A DNA stretch of 64,000 nt, taken from Scolanthus callimorphus. Lineage: Eukaryota > Cnidaria > Anthozoa > Actiniaria > Edwardsiidae. Location: assembly GCA_033964015.1 (NCBI GenBank), contig CM066916.1:32009404-32073403 (forward strand), read 5' to 3'. This document shows positions 23,001 to 33,831 of this stretch, piece after piece (the first letter of the stretch is position 1; each line of letters begins with the position of its first letter). A program made the position numbers and the translations under genes. Below the pieces are notes generated by a model. The model was not told the DNA's origin and made no database searches. It was given only the letters and a program-made list of their open reading frames with translations.

Positions 23001-26000
23001 CCCCTGGACATCATTCTCCAAGAACGGCAAGCGCACCATCGAGCCAATCAGAGATCTCAAGGGCAAAGAGCCCTACATCAAGCTGAGTGACGACGACGCA
23101 CTGCAGGCTCGCCGCATGTACAGCTGTCAGGGTAAGTAAGCATGCGCACTACTCAATCAGGTGACTCGGACACGTCATTATCGTCCCCAGAGAGAGCTCC
23201 TCGGTTCGTTAACTCGCAGGGAAGGCTCAAGCGACAGCCATTTGAGCTATAGTTCGGCTGATAAGGTTTGCTTGCGTACATAAAACCAGCATTATCTCGC
23301 CTTTGAAAAACATATCTGGCTAAATAACACCAATATTCTTTTCTTTTTTTAAACCTACGCTTTCGCCTTTACGCTCTACAATTAATTTTAAGGCGTCAAA
23401 ACGATCAAAACGCAGAACGCAAAGCTCTAGACACGTAATCAAAAGATTCAACCAAACTCTACGAAACCATACAGGCGTTCAGTCGAAAAATGATAGGTGT
23501 GGCGGATTCGATGGGTAGATACTGCCGTAACATACACCTTATTCCAAAATGGCTGACTGGCCTTGTGGCCTCGTTCTCATGAAATTATTCTTTTGTTTTA
23601 TATTCACTCAAGCTAGACAAAAGATAATTTCATGAGAGTGAGGCCGAAAGGGCCAATGGAACAAAAAGTCGGCTATTTTGGATTAAGATGTATGGAGTTA
23701 TGGTGCTTGCGCTTTTCTAGGCCTGCGATGCTGAGGCAGCTTTAGATTTCACTACAATGAGTGAATCGTTACTTTTTGAGGAGTTAAATAACAGTGCTTT
23801 AATTTCTTGTTCCCAGTTCGCGAGCTCAAGCCCGCCAACACAGAGATCCTGAACTCGCTGTTCGTCCCTCGGGCCGAGCTGGAGAACATGGCAAGGGCAG
23901 GAGGTGGGTTCCCATGGAAACGACACTTGCGAGATCTCCTGTACTAGATTTCTAAATACTTGCTTTGTTGCTTGCTTGTTAGGCGCGTGCTCCGACCGTT
24001 CCGATCGTTGTGACGAGTTCAAGAAGAACGGCCTTTGTACCAAGCACGGTGATAACATGTTCTACTGGTGCCACAAGACGTGTGGACACTGCCTGACGGG
24101 TAGGTTGCGGAAATTCCCCCAAAAACAGGGGTTATTGGACTCTGGGAATTCTAGCGGGTGGGTCTTCTTCGCCTACTTTTTCAGAGGGGTCCAGGCTCAA
24201 AAAACGCAAGGAAAAGGGGTATTACTTAGCGGACAAAACTACCTTCCCTAGTCTCACCTGCGCTGTGAAATAGGCCATTTGCACTATCTGGGTCACGTGA
24301 CCCCAACTACCTCTTAACGACATGTTTTGTCAAAATCAATTCCAGAAATACAAAGAACCAATTGATATTAGTGAAAAACTCAAGTTTCAGCTTAAAATCT
24401 CTAAGTTTGAGCAAATGGCAGCGAGTTGAATTTTCAAATTTTATTCAGAATGTATGGGATTTAGTTTAGGTGGAAACTATAGAAACTACAGTTGAGGGCC
24501 CGATTAGTAAGGATATTAGTAAGATATTTTGAAGTCAGAATCATGAAGTTTCCAATTTCAAATTACCCCAGCATGGAACGCAAATACTTTTCCAACAAAG
24601 ACGGTTTGCTAGTAAAATGCGAAGGCAAAGTTGCGAGAACGCGCAGACAGTTGAAGGATGACCGATACCCGGGGAGTAGGGTGCTCACATATTTTCGGAT
24701 GGGGATGCTCTTCGAATTCACCACTAAACGATACCCGCTACCACCCACGACAAAGGCTAGCAAACACAGGCAAATCACACTACGTATCGCCTCTTAAAAC
24801 ATAGTCACAGTGTCTTGATTTAATTTGACGGTTGATTTGTGTTGTTTGTCAGAGCATTGCCAGGATTATCGATATGAATGCGCTAAGTGGAACCAGGAAG
24901 GCAAATGCAAGTCCGAGAAGCTGGAGATGGAATTGTACTGCGCCAAGACTTGCAAGTTCTGCAACAGATGCACAAGTACGTACTGTCACACACGTAACTT
25001 TGATACTACGCGCGATCTGATTGGCTGCTGACGAGAATGTGCTAGTACGCGCGATTTGATTGACTTCTGACGGGAATGCGCTAGTACGCGCGACCTGATT
25101 GAGTGCTCCCGAGAATGCGCTAGTACGCGCGATTTGATTGGCTGCTGACGAGAATGCGCTAATACGCGCAAATTGATTGGCTGATTGGCATTTCTTGAAC
25201 TAAGTGTCTCTTTAGAAGAATACAATTCCTAATACAACTTAGGCAGACATCAACTTAACTGGGAAATTTATTTCCCGATGTTTCTCAGTGTTTGGGGCAA
25301 TTTCCATTTCTTACTATTTAACATATGTGTTCATCCTGGGCTAACACGCACTCAAGACGAACGCGTAATCTGCGTAAACTCCCCTGGAATTTTACGCAGA
25401 ACTTGAAAACTACCAGAAAGGAAGTTCGTTATGTTGGGGAAAAAACGTCTCTCAGATTTTTTATATCTGTTTCTATTTCTATTTAACTTATTTCTAAGTT
25501 ATTCAGTAAAATATATACATTTTTCCTGAGTTTTCGGACAGTGAGAGTTGATACCTGCCGATGTATCTCTCCTTTGAATAAGAATGACTCAAGTCATAAA
25601 ATAGAAATTGCGGAAAATTTCAATCACGAATTCAGAAAAGCGGTTTATGCTACATACACTTTACTCTTTACTCTAGCTAGTCAAGCGTATAGTTGCCACA
25701 AGGCAAATCTCTTGGCCGCCGTTATCGGTGCCTTCGAAAGGTCCTATTCTAGCATAAGTAAAGTCAGAAAATAAATCCTCATCTCCTAGCTTTGACGGCT
25801 GATGGCTAAAGAAATAGTATTTTGGCGGCTGACGGTTATCTTCTTGTTTTGATGTTGCTATGCGACTCCGCCCAATACGGTAAACATTAATTTTTCTCCC
25901 ATTCTTGCCGACAAATTTAATGGCGTGCCGTCACAGAATTGTAATGAGTTTTATAGTGTTTCTAATATAGGTTCCTAGCATGATTACTTTAAGCTACAAT

Positions 26001-26164
26001 TGGAAACGACGTCTTTCATCTATTTGCCTTTCTACTTGAATACGTTCAAATACGGTCTTCAATTGAAAAATAAGTCACCTGCATCTCGAAGCAGCTCTGA
26101 TAAATTACCTGCTACCTGACTGGCTAATACGCGGTTCTATTAGGCTGCATTCATTATGTATACT

Positions 26165-26195
<31 letters not shown>

Positions 26196-29100
26196 AGAGG
26201 TTTTGGGGGGGATCTCAAAATTTAGGAACTGGAAGGAAAAGGGGGGATGTCAAGTTTTTTCATAACATGAAGGGGGGATGCATATTTTTGTTGAGGTATT
26301 ATATATATTTAAGATAAGGTTGTGCAGTTTGATAGTAAATGAAGGAAGGCTCAATTGTTGAACACCGAGTTTGAACCTCCTTCCTGAAGAAATATCACTT
26401 GCACTACTATTCTCGTGTATTCACCCTCTTTCAACTGATATGTTGAAAAAAAACTGCGCGCTTCGCGCGCATAAAGAATTATATTAAACTTAAAAAGTCG
26501 TAAAAGGCCTTCTTGTTTTACTACAATTCCTCGAGGTCCTCTTCAGTGGCTTTCGTCTGCCAGACAAAAACGCCTTTGGACTTTTGATTAATAGTCTTGT
26601 AGCTTCATTGTCAAAATTGCGGCGCGCTTCGCGCGCACAACGGAAAACATACCAAACAATCAAATACAAAATAAATGATACTCAGCCTATGTGTAGTAAG
26701 GCTCCAATCGAGGAGCGCACCAGATCACTTGGTAGAAAGTCACTACCGACACAAAAAAGTAAAGCCACCTAGGATTTTTATTTGCATTTTTTTTACGCTT
26801 TGTATTTTTTTTATCATCGAGCCTTGTTCTTTATTTTTTGAGAAAATGTAAAATTGATATAAATATAAATTGAAAAATTGTCTCCGGGGGTGATGGGGGG
26901 GGGGGGGGCATGTTTTTTCCTTTTGACCAAGAGGGGGGATTCGTAAAAAATATGTTGTGCCTTGGGGGGATCTGAAAATTTTGCATTGTCAAAAAAATTC
27001 CTCTGCCCCCCCCTGTAGTATACATAATGAATGCAGCCTTACTTTGCAACCAATTTCGGCGTGCTTCCCGGCGTGTATTAATTTTCTCAATCAGAGTGCT
27101 CTTTCTTTGCTTTCTAAAGACGACCAGGTGTTGTAAAGAACTGTACTGTTTGTTCCTCGATCTCCCCAATTAACGAGACACTTTAAATGCATAGAGACGT
27201 GCAAAGCTGTTTCCTGTTCTTTGTCTAGCCAAGTTGGCACCCCTCTTCTTCTCTAGCAGGTTATGGAGGATATAACATTTGTTTCTCTGTTATAGCGTAA
27301 TTGGAAGGAGCTATCAAGGCATTGTAGCCCCCGTGCTCAAAATCAATTGCTTTTTTTCACAAACCATTTAGAGGCCTGGGGGAATCGACGATGATGCAGG
27401 AACACTATTCGAGGGAAACTCTTCGATTGGCCAATCACACTTGAAATGATTGTTAACACGGTGGCATATATAAAACAAGAACACTTGTACAAACACCTTT
27501 GTATTCACTCAATTAACATTCTTCTGATTCACACTTTTTTCCATGGCGTCCAACAACACTACATCGAACAATGCAACCCTTTCCAAAAGTTCTCAACATT
27601 ACGATTGTACTATGTATAACTCATCCGCATCTGTTGCAGTGCGAATCACTGTTTGGTCCTTGGTATTGATTTTTGGGACTTTTTGGAACGCGTTCACTAT
27701 TGGACTGATCTTCTCAGGCCGAGTTGCGAGAAAAACAATCAACATATTCATAGCAAATACGGCATTTTCCGACATATTGATGGTGTGGGCACAATCAGGG
27801 CGTTTTCTATGGACAGTAACCGAGGCCGCGGATGGACGAATTGAGAATCAAGGCTTTCCTCCGCCGACCTACTGGGGCTTGTCTGGAGCACTGACTTGTA
27901 AACTATACCACGTCTTAATCACGGCTTTCCAGCTCGTGTCATTGTTCACTATGTTGATCATTTCTGTCGAGCGTTTCAGAGCAGTAAAGAGTATGTTACA
28001 GATAACGCCGCTATCGAGGGGTTGGATTATTGCGCTTATCTTTGTTTCATGGATAGCTCCGATTCTGTTCACGTGTTATCGGTTTTTCACTTGGACATTC
28101 TAGTTCTCGGCGACCGAAATTATTGCTACCAAATCAAAGAAACAGGACTCAACACGGTTGGTAGGAACATTTTCATAGTGCTAAACGCGTCAGGCTTTTC
28201 GCTCATTATAATTTTTAGCCTACTGATCTTACGCAAGCTACACGTTAATCGAGCAGCCATAGAACTACCCGACGAGCAACAACAAAGGAGAATTAAGCGC
28301 TTTAAATCAGCTGCAAGAATGGTTCTGTCTTCTGCAGTCTTGCTATTTATTTGCTTCGTAGTACCGAGATCCGTTTTACAATTTGTTTTCCAATCTCTTC
28401 TTTCGCGTCGGACCATTTGTCCGTGGTTGTTGGATGAGATCAGGGCGTTAGTCTTCACACTCAATTTTGATTTAAGTCCAATTATGTACTTTGTATTCTT
28501 GAGGGATTTCTCTTCTGCGTTGAAAACGGTTTGTCGCAAGGTTCCAGTGGGACCTTTGGCGTCTGTAAGCTAGAAAATGTATATCTGTAAGAGTGTTCTA
28601 GGAAGAGAAATCAATTTTTCTGGAAATGCTAGTGAACGTATCCGACGTTTGGAGAGCTGTGATTACAAAGTTACATAGTATAACACTACGTCAAATGAGA
28701 AAAATGCAAACAGATGCAAACCAAGGGAAAATCAAAATCAAAAGGGAAAGTATGGAAGTGTAGAGAATGCGTGCATATGGATGGTATTATTTTAACCGGT
28801 GTTAGCAAGCGTCGTACCAGGGGCGTTGGAGAGTGTCGTGCATTGTAGCATTGCTTACGAGCTGATATTCTGGGGAGTCACTCGCAAATACGTTTTTTTA
28901 CGTACGTTTTGTTTTGACAGACTATGGAAATTACAAACTTGGTTCTTAGGACACAGGTTGATAGACTTTGCTTGTTAAACAAAGGTCTGAATAATTTGGC
29001 TGCCCTGTCTGATTTTGCTTCAATCCCTTTCAAAATTCGCCAATTCGTAAAGTCTTTATAATGTATAGTCCTACTTTCGCAAGAACAAATGTAGTTTTTA

Positions 29101-32100
29101 TTAATATAGTTTCTCGCCTCCAACTGTTAGCAATTGTTAAATTTGCCGCAGCTTGTGATATACATTTAATTAAAGCAGCCTCGTGAAATTTAGGTCGGGT
29201 ATCGAAGATAAAAGAAAAAGATTGTATATGTGGCAAAAATTGTGCTCTGCTGTAAAAAAACACAAATAACAGAAGTAGCACCTATGTTTTTTTTAGCAGC
29301 GTAACAACTGCTCTAATATACCTCGTTATCTGCGCTGTTCTTATTGCTTGCTTTTCATGAGTCACAAGAGAGGGATACCATTAGTGTAAACAACTTTCTG
29401 TAGCTGTCATGAAAACGCGTAAAATTAGTTTTTGTAGTACGCCGTTTATTTTATTTTGTGAAGCAGATTTTTACACCTGTGTATTTATAATATTATACAT
29501 TGTACTCATTATATTGAATCTGATTGGCTAATAAGTCGTGTTTTACTTTGAAAATCACGCAACCCACTACCCAAATGGAACCTTCCAGCTATAAGCGCGC
29601 GCTCTCTCTTCTCTTTCTAAATGTATTTGGAATGTAACACAACTACCAGGATACAACACGCGCATGCAAGGTACTTGGTTCGTGAAATGTAACACAAATA
29701 CCGACATGCAGCGCGCACATTCATTATAGCTGGAATTAGCTGGAATCATCCATTCTTCAAGAATCTGTAGGATACGCGCGCAATGCATTATTGCATTACA
29801 TAAGCAGCTATAAAGCCATCCTCGCGCGCCAGGGTCCTTCCCTCACCTCCCCCCAGGGGACAGAGGAAAAGGGGGGAGGTGAGGGAAGGACCCTGGCGCG
29901 CGAGGATGCTATAAAGCGCGCGCGCTCCTATTTATTCATAAATGCTCGAGCCGTGTCCCACAACCACCAGAATGCAGCGCGCGCTTTTTTAACAGTTTTA
30001 ACTGTTAAAATTCGACAAATATCTCACTACCGACATGCAGCGCGCGCGTGGGTTATAGCTGGAATCGTCCATTTTTCTTTGTCAAAAAAAATAAACTGCG
30101 TTCAGTACACGTTGCTGCTCTCTATTTTTTTACTAAACAATGCATAATGACAATTTAATTTAGTTCAGTTTTTGTGCATAGAGCTTACTTGATATTGTTT
30201 CCATAGCGGCAAACCTTTTCAAGCCTCACTGTTATATGTGTCAGAAAAGACATGGAAATAGAATTTGTATAACTTCAAATTCGCAGCTCAGCAAACTGCT
30301 TGTTGCGGTCTAACTGTGTCGCAAGCGCGCGCGTCAAAAATGGCGAGAATTTAGACGGCAAGACTGCATTAGCCAACAGAAACGCTCCTCGCACAGAAAA
30401 GGGCACTGAACTCGCAGTAGTCCAAATCCCCGTGACTCTTTCACAACTCACTTACAGATCTACACGTGCAGGTAGAAGTTCTTATTTCCAAAAGAGCAGG
30501 CTGACAAAAGTTTGCTCCGCGTTGGCATCTCTGTTAGCGACTTTCGAGAAACGCGAAATGTAAGTCCCGCAAAAATTAGTGATAAATAGTGAATACTATA
30601 ATCTAGTATTCTTCTGATGTTTTGTGTTATTTTTAGAACCAAAGCCCACGCCTACAATTGCTCCACGAACTGGTGTAGGTAAGCACTAGATTAGCAGTTG
30701 ACGAGCAGTCGCAAATTTGTACTATGGCTTGGTATTTTAAAGGGGTCATTCCTAATATTTCATCCCACCCATTTTAAGGTCATCCGTACCGTTTTTAAGG
30801 TCATCCCTACAATATTAAAGGTCATCCCAACCATTTTAAGGTCATCCGTACCGTTTTTAAGGTCATCCCTTTCATTTTTTAAAGGTCATCCCTACCATAT
30901 TAAGGTTATCCCCACAATTTTTGGGGTCATCCCATCCATTTCTAAGGTCACCTTTACCATTTTAAGGTCATCTCTACCATTTTTAAGGCCATCCCACCCA
31001 TTTTAAAGGCTATCCCTACCATTTCTATGGTCATCCCTTGCAATTTCAAGGTCGTCCTTCCATTTTTTAAGGTCATCCTTACCATTTTTAAGGTCATCTC
31101 TACCATTGCGAAGCAACCCAGAGGAGGACACTGATCCCTTACTCAACTAGTCTGGCATTATTATACACAAATCATCACTTCTAACACATTCTACCAGGTC
31201 TTGAGTGTAAGGACATATACGAGAAGTGCCGAGAATACGCACACCTCAAGCAGTGTGGTACCGCGTCCTGGATCACCTACGGCTGCCGAAAGAGCTGTCA
31301 AACCAAGTGTGACACTTATCCTATCAAGCCTCAAGGTATGTAACGCTTTCTACCCGGTTAAGCCACAAGGTATCTAGCCCCTTCCAGAACCTCACGCCAC
31401 AAGTTATGTAACATATTCCTCCATGTCACGCCACAAGATATGTAAACTCTTCCACCCTTCACGTCACAAGGAATATAAAGCTTTCTACCCTGTTAAGCCC
31501 CTTCCAGCGTGTCACGCCGCAAGATATGTAGCGTGATCAAACGCCTTCCGAACCGCTGGGTCACATCACAAAATACCTAGCGCCTGCCTTCTACCCTATC
31601 ACCCTACATGATCTAATGCCTTCAATTATTGGTTTTATTTTAGGAGCATGTTCCGAGCCGCTTGGTCTTGGATGGCCTAGCAATTACTCGCTTCCTGACA
31701 AAAACTTTTTCGCCACCACAAATTTCCGCCCAGGTATGTATCAGCACCACCTCTCGAGCAGTTTTGAGATAGAGATGTCTGGTTCTGTTTGTAACTCTTT
31801 CTCGCGTTCGGAACTACAGGGGATTGGAGTGCAGCAGCTGAAAATGCTCGTCTCTACCAAGAGGACGATCAAAAATCCAAGCGTATGGGGCCTGGTGCGC
31901 CACGGATAGGGAGAACCAGCACGTAGGAGTCGACCTGGGCGTCGTCAAAAACGTGCGCGCCATCGCTACACAAGGTGGGCATCTGATTGGCTAATAAAGC
32001 GCACGTGACTTGGATGAGCCTGCTGATTGGCTGATTGTAGGCAACAGAGCGCAAGGCGCGATGAGAAAAAAGGCTTACGGAATTGAGTAGAACTGGAGGC

Positions 32101-33550
32101 TTGCGTACGATTTTCGTGCCAAAGGAAGGGGTGTGTTTACTATTTTTGCTTTATTGTCTGAGGTTCAAACTTCTTTCCTCCAAGTTTCACTCAGTAAAAA
32201 CTTTCACCCTGACTTGGTAACCCTTTTCGTGTTTTTTTTTGCATCGTTTCCTTCTAAAAGTCGACTCAAAAGCGAAGCGAACATGGTAAGCCATAATAAA
32301 ACTCTTGCGAAGAAAAGACTTCCGCATTCGCTTTTTGCTATTGGCTTGCATTATGACGTCACTTCAGTGCATCAATCCTAAAATGTCATCATAATGACGT
32401 CACGAAAAGCGCGCCAACAATATTTCACTGCGTACACTTAGCCAATCAGAGTCGAGATAGTGGTAGATGATAGTGGTGTGGATGAATAACAATGATTTGG
32501 CTTGCAGGCCGTGACAACTCCCACGAGGTGGTGCAAGAATACAAGCTCTCGTACAGTACTGATGGGTCATCTTATCAGTTTATCCAGGAGAACGGACAAG
32601 ATAAGGTGGGATGCAAGACAGACACATACAATACAATACAATACAATACAATGCAATACAATAGACAGACTGACAGAAATTAGTAAAATCACACTCACAC
32701 ACTATCACGAATCCATTCTTATTGGCTCGAAACTAACTGTATATTGAGTTGGTGAGTTTTGAAAAGGCCGGCGTTTTGAAAAAAACAAAACAATGACGGC
32801 CTCTAAAAAGTTTCATTATTCGAAGGTAGTGTGTGAGAGTGTGATTTTACTAAAATAATTAGATTACTCGACTATCAGCTCATAGAAATCTCGAGCTCAT
32901 AATCTAATTGTTAAATAGACGAACCAGAGAAATATGAAGAGATAATTTCGCAGCATGTGGTTTATGGTTACTGGAATCATAGTTAGAAAAGGGAGGCAGA
33001 CTAGAGCTTTATGGAGCGTAATTGTACGCCCTAAAAGGTACTATAGGCCTGATTTTAACCCCTAAAAGCTACGACGAGCACCCACACCCCCGCCCCCAAA
33101 ATAGGGGAGTCCCCTCCGGGGGCACGGATGGCGCAAATTGCTGCCGCGCAGTTTACAATCATGAGGATAGTTTTACCGAAGCCTACAAGAGCCAGGCCAA
33201 TTGCACCGGGAGACTCATAATTTCCTACTCTTACGAAGAGAAGGCAATTGGCAGAAAGGCAGAGTAGAAAATAGACAGATGTCAGGCAGACACAAGTAAC
33301 TGCACACAATCCCAGCGGACATACCACGACACCCCTTCCTGATTGGTCGATTCCTTGTGGTCACACGACTCCTCAAAGCTTGCTTGTTTCCCCTCTCTGT
33401 GTATATCCCCAGGTATTCGATGGCAACTGTGATTTTTTCACTCCCGTTATCAACACGTTTGGTCCTGTCAAGGCCCGTTTCGTTCGTCTTCACGTGGTCA
33501 AGTCTAGTTACCCATGTGCTCGTATGGAACTCTACGGATGCAGCGCCTAG
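20078..33550 (+). CDS. Secreted astacin metalloprotease with three ShKT modules and a discoidin (F5/8C) domain; one frame break
   Basis: Exons: 20078-20153, 20813-20998, 21671-21794, 22160-22338, 22913-23131, 23817-23903, 23983-24099, 24853-24975, 30637-30678, 31198-31335, 31644-31733, 31820-31974, 32508-32605, 33413-33550; about 590 residues. A signal peptide (1-18) and a propeptide with FEGD (38-41, the usual aspartate switch) precede the M12A protease. Zinc site HELGHAIGFWHEQSRPDRD begins at 158; the Met-turn SIMHY is at 214-218. ShKT modules have six cysteines each: 293-327, 332-366 and 388-422. A short Thr/Pro linker (exon 9) separates modules two and three. An F5/8C domain (433-588) is bounded by Cys433 and Cys588. 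No Lys-Tyr pair is seen where channel-blocking ShKT peptides carry one. Most introns are phase 1, as in shuffled extracellular modules. Exon 12 is one base short in the A run at 31871-31875: without it the frame stops early, with it all phases agree. Likely role: processing matrix or secreted proteins, targeted by the discoidin domain (inferred). Confidence 0.88.
21829..22025. repeat. Minisatellite of four units with a palindromic core, astacin intron 3
   Basis: Units begin at about 21836, 21901, 21947 and 21998 with GGTCCGAGAACGGACCCTTG or variants, followed by AAACCTTGTAAACTATGA. The core GGTCCG-AGAA-CGGACC can form a small hairpin. Spacing is 46-65 bases. Confidence 0.85.
23520..23704. mobile_element. 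MITE in astacin intron 5
   Basis: Inverted ends: CACCTTATTCCAAAATGGCT on the left against GGCTATTTTGGATTAAGATG on the right, with GCCTCGTTCTCATGAAATTA mirrored by TAATTTCATGAGAGTGAGGC inside. Arms are about 70 bases with mismatches. Confidence 0.8.
25001..25190. repeat. Minisatellite, five copies of a 40-bp unit, start of astacin intron 8
   Basis: Unit: TACGCGCGATTTGATTGGCT followed by GCTGACGAGAATGCGCTAG. Several copies carry ATTGG, an inverted CCAAT pentamer. Begins 25 bases after the exon 8 donor. Confidence 0.9.
26142..27039. mobile_element. Non-autonomous DNA element (0.9 kb) with 33-bp ends and long G runs, astacin intron 8
   Basis: Left end AGGCTGCATTCATTATGTAT then ACTACAGGGGGG; the right end is the exact inverse, CCCCCCTGTAGT then ATACATAATGAATGCAGCCT. 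Subterminal motifs GCAGAGG and GGGGGGATC also mirror. A run of about 27 G lies at 26168-26194. Two internal copies of GCGCGCTTCGCGCGC occur near 26457 and 26621. No transposase is encoded. Confidence 0.85.
27424..27475 (+). promoter_or_regulatory. Promoter of the nested GPCR gene: CCAAT and TATA boxes
   Basis: GATTGGCCAATCAC near 27425-27438 contains back-to-back CCAAT pentamers. TATATAAAA at 27467-27475 is a strong TATA box, 68 bases before the start codon at 27543. The spacing fits an independent promoter inside the host intron. Confidence 0.65.
27543..28573 (+). CDS. Rhodopsin-like (class A) GPCR, intronless, nested in the astacin intron; one frame break
   Basis: Seven-transmembrane receptor of about 343 residues, probably for a peptide ligand (ligand not known). 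The N-terminus has several N-x-S/T sites. TM1 has FGTFWNAFTI, TM2 ANTAFSDIL with the conserved Asp, TM3 starts with a Cys and ends VERF in place of DRY, and TM4 has the conserved Trp (FVSWIAP). The second-loop Cys is in NYCYQ, TM6 has FICFVVP and TM7 DLSPIMYF in place of NPxxY. Two frames are needed: 27543-28103 covers TM1-TM4, and the frame open through 28573 covers the second loop to the tail. The switch is a one-base deficit, most simply in the T run at 28083-28087. The upstream TATA box and ATG context (CCATGG) support the start. It lies wholly within astacin intron 8 (24976-30636), same strand. Either a sequence error or a recent pseudogene. Confidence 0.85.
28574..29575. other. Remaining intron sequence after the GPCR; no gene seen
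   Basis: AT-rich, with short frames only. It should include the GPCR 3' UTR, but no unambiguous AATAAA was assigned. Confidence 0.4.
29576..30080. repeat. Two diverged copies of a GCGCGC-rich segment flanking a fold-back
   Basis: Both copies contain CTATAA(A)GCGCGCGCTC, a CTACC..ATACAACACGCGC or CCACCAGAATGCAGCGCGC part and ACCGACATGCAGCGCGC. Each then has TATAGCTGGAAT..TCATCCAT or TATAGCTGGAATCGTCCAT. They occupy about 29576-29780 and 29910-30080, separated by the hairpin at 29818-29907. Confidence 0.6.
29818..29907. repeat. Perfect 37-bp inverted repeat (long hairpin)
   Basis: ATCCTCGCGCGCCAGGGTCC (29818 onward) continues to CTCCCCCC at 29854 and is inverted without a mismatch at 29871-29907. 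The loop is 16 bases. Perfect arms imply recent origin or conversion. Confidence 0.9.
30741..31108. repeat. Minisatellite of about 19 units with AGGTCA half-sites, astacin intron 9
   Basis: Unit of about 18-21 bases, TTTTAAGGTCATCCCTACCA. Most units retain AAGGTCA, the half-site bound by many nuclear receptors. The array covers most of the 519-bp intron between exons 9 and 10. Confidence 0.92.
31326..31545 (+). repeat. Diverged tandem copies of an exon-10/donor junction
   Basis: The exon 10 end and donor (AAGCCTCAAGGTATGTAACG) are echoed downstream by AAGCCACAAGGTATC, GCCACAAGTTATGTAAC, GCCACAAGATATGTAAAC, GTCACAAGGAATATAAAG and GCCGCAAGATATGTAGC. Units also share CTTTCTACCCGGTTAAG or CCCTTCCA. 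Several keep a plausible splice-donor-like sequence. Confidence 0.7.
32627..32662. repeat. ACAAT/ATACA microsatellite, astacin intron 13
   Basis: About seven copies of the pentamer ATACA with one substitution (ATGCA). Confidence 0.9.
32681..32852. mobile_element. MITE with 26-bp inverted ends, astacin intron 13
   Basis: TAGTAAAATCACACTCACAC at 32681 is mirrored by GTGTGAGAGTGTGATTTTAC at the right end (to 32852). An extra AC/AG difference is the only break in the arms. Interior is non-coding. Confidence 0.85.
33022..33125. mobile_element. Half copy of the CCCCTAAAAGGTACC MITE, astacin intron 13
   Basis: Contains CCCTAAAAGGTACT, CCCCTAAAAGCTACGACGAG and CACCCCCGCCCCCAAAATAG, then CCCCTCCGGGGGCAC. 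This matches the right half of the element at 8402-8776. Confidence 0.75.
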
Positions 33551-33831
33551 AACAACAAACACCAAGGTACTATTCCCACTGCATATATGAGTGCATCGCC
33601 TAAGCCAGGAATCCCGTCAAACTAGCTTTACCTGTTGTTGATAATGCACTGCGCACTCTGCCTGGTCTTCGTGATCCCCCAGTTTGCCACGTTCGCGGTC
33701 ATCTCGATGAGACGCTGAAAGGGGTTCGCCTAACCCACCATCTGCCTGCGGTGCTTGACTAGCGCACCTTCTTCGCTGCACACCCATTTCCAAAGAAGTC
33801 GCAGATCCTCCCCATAACTAAGCTCACTGCG

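Noticed and set aside
23983..24975. Stand-alone ShKT peptide toxin genes
   Set aside because: The modules have no signal peptide of their own and are phase-compatible internal exons of the astacin gene.
24995..25190. Possible CRISPR-like array (regular 40-bp repeats)
   Set aside because: Units are contiguous diverged tandem copies without unique spacers, in a eukaryotic intron.
27549..28573. Two separate GPCR genes
   Set aside because: The two frames hold complementary transmembrane segments of one receptor; one-base frame break is simpler.
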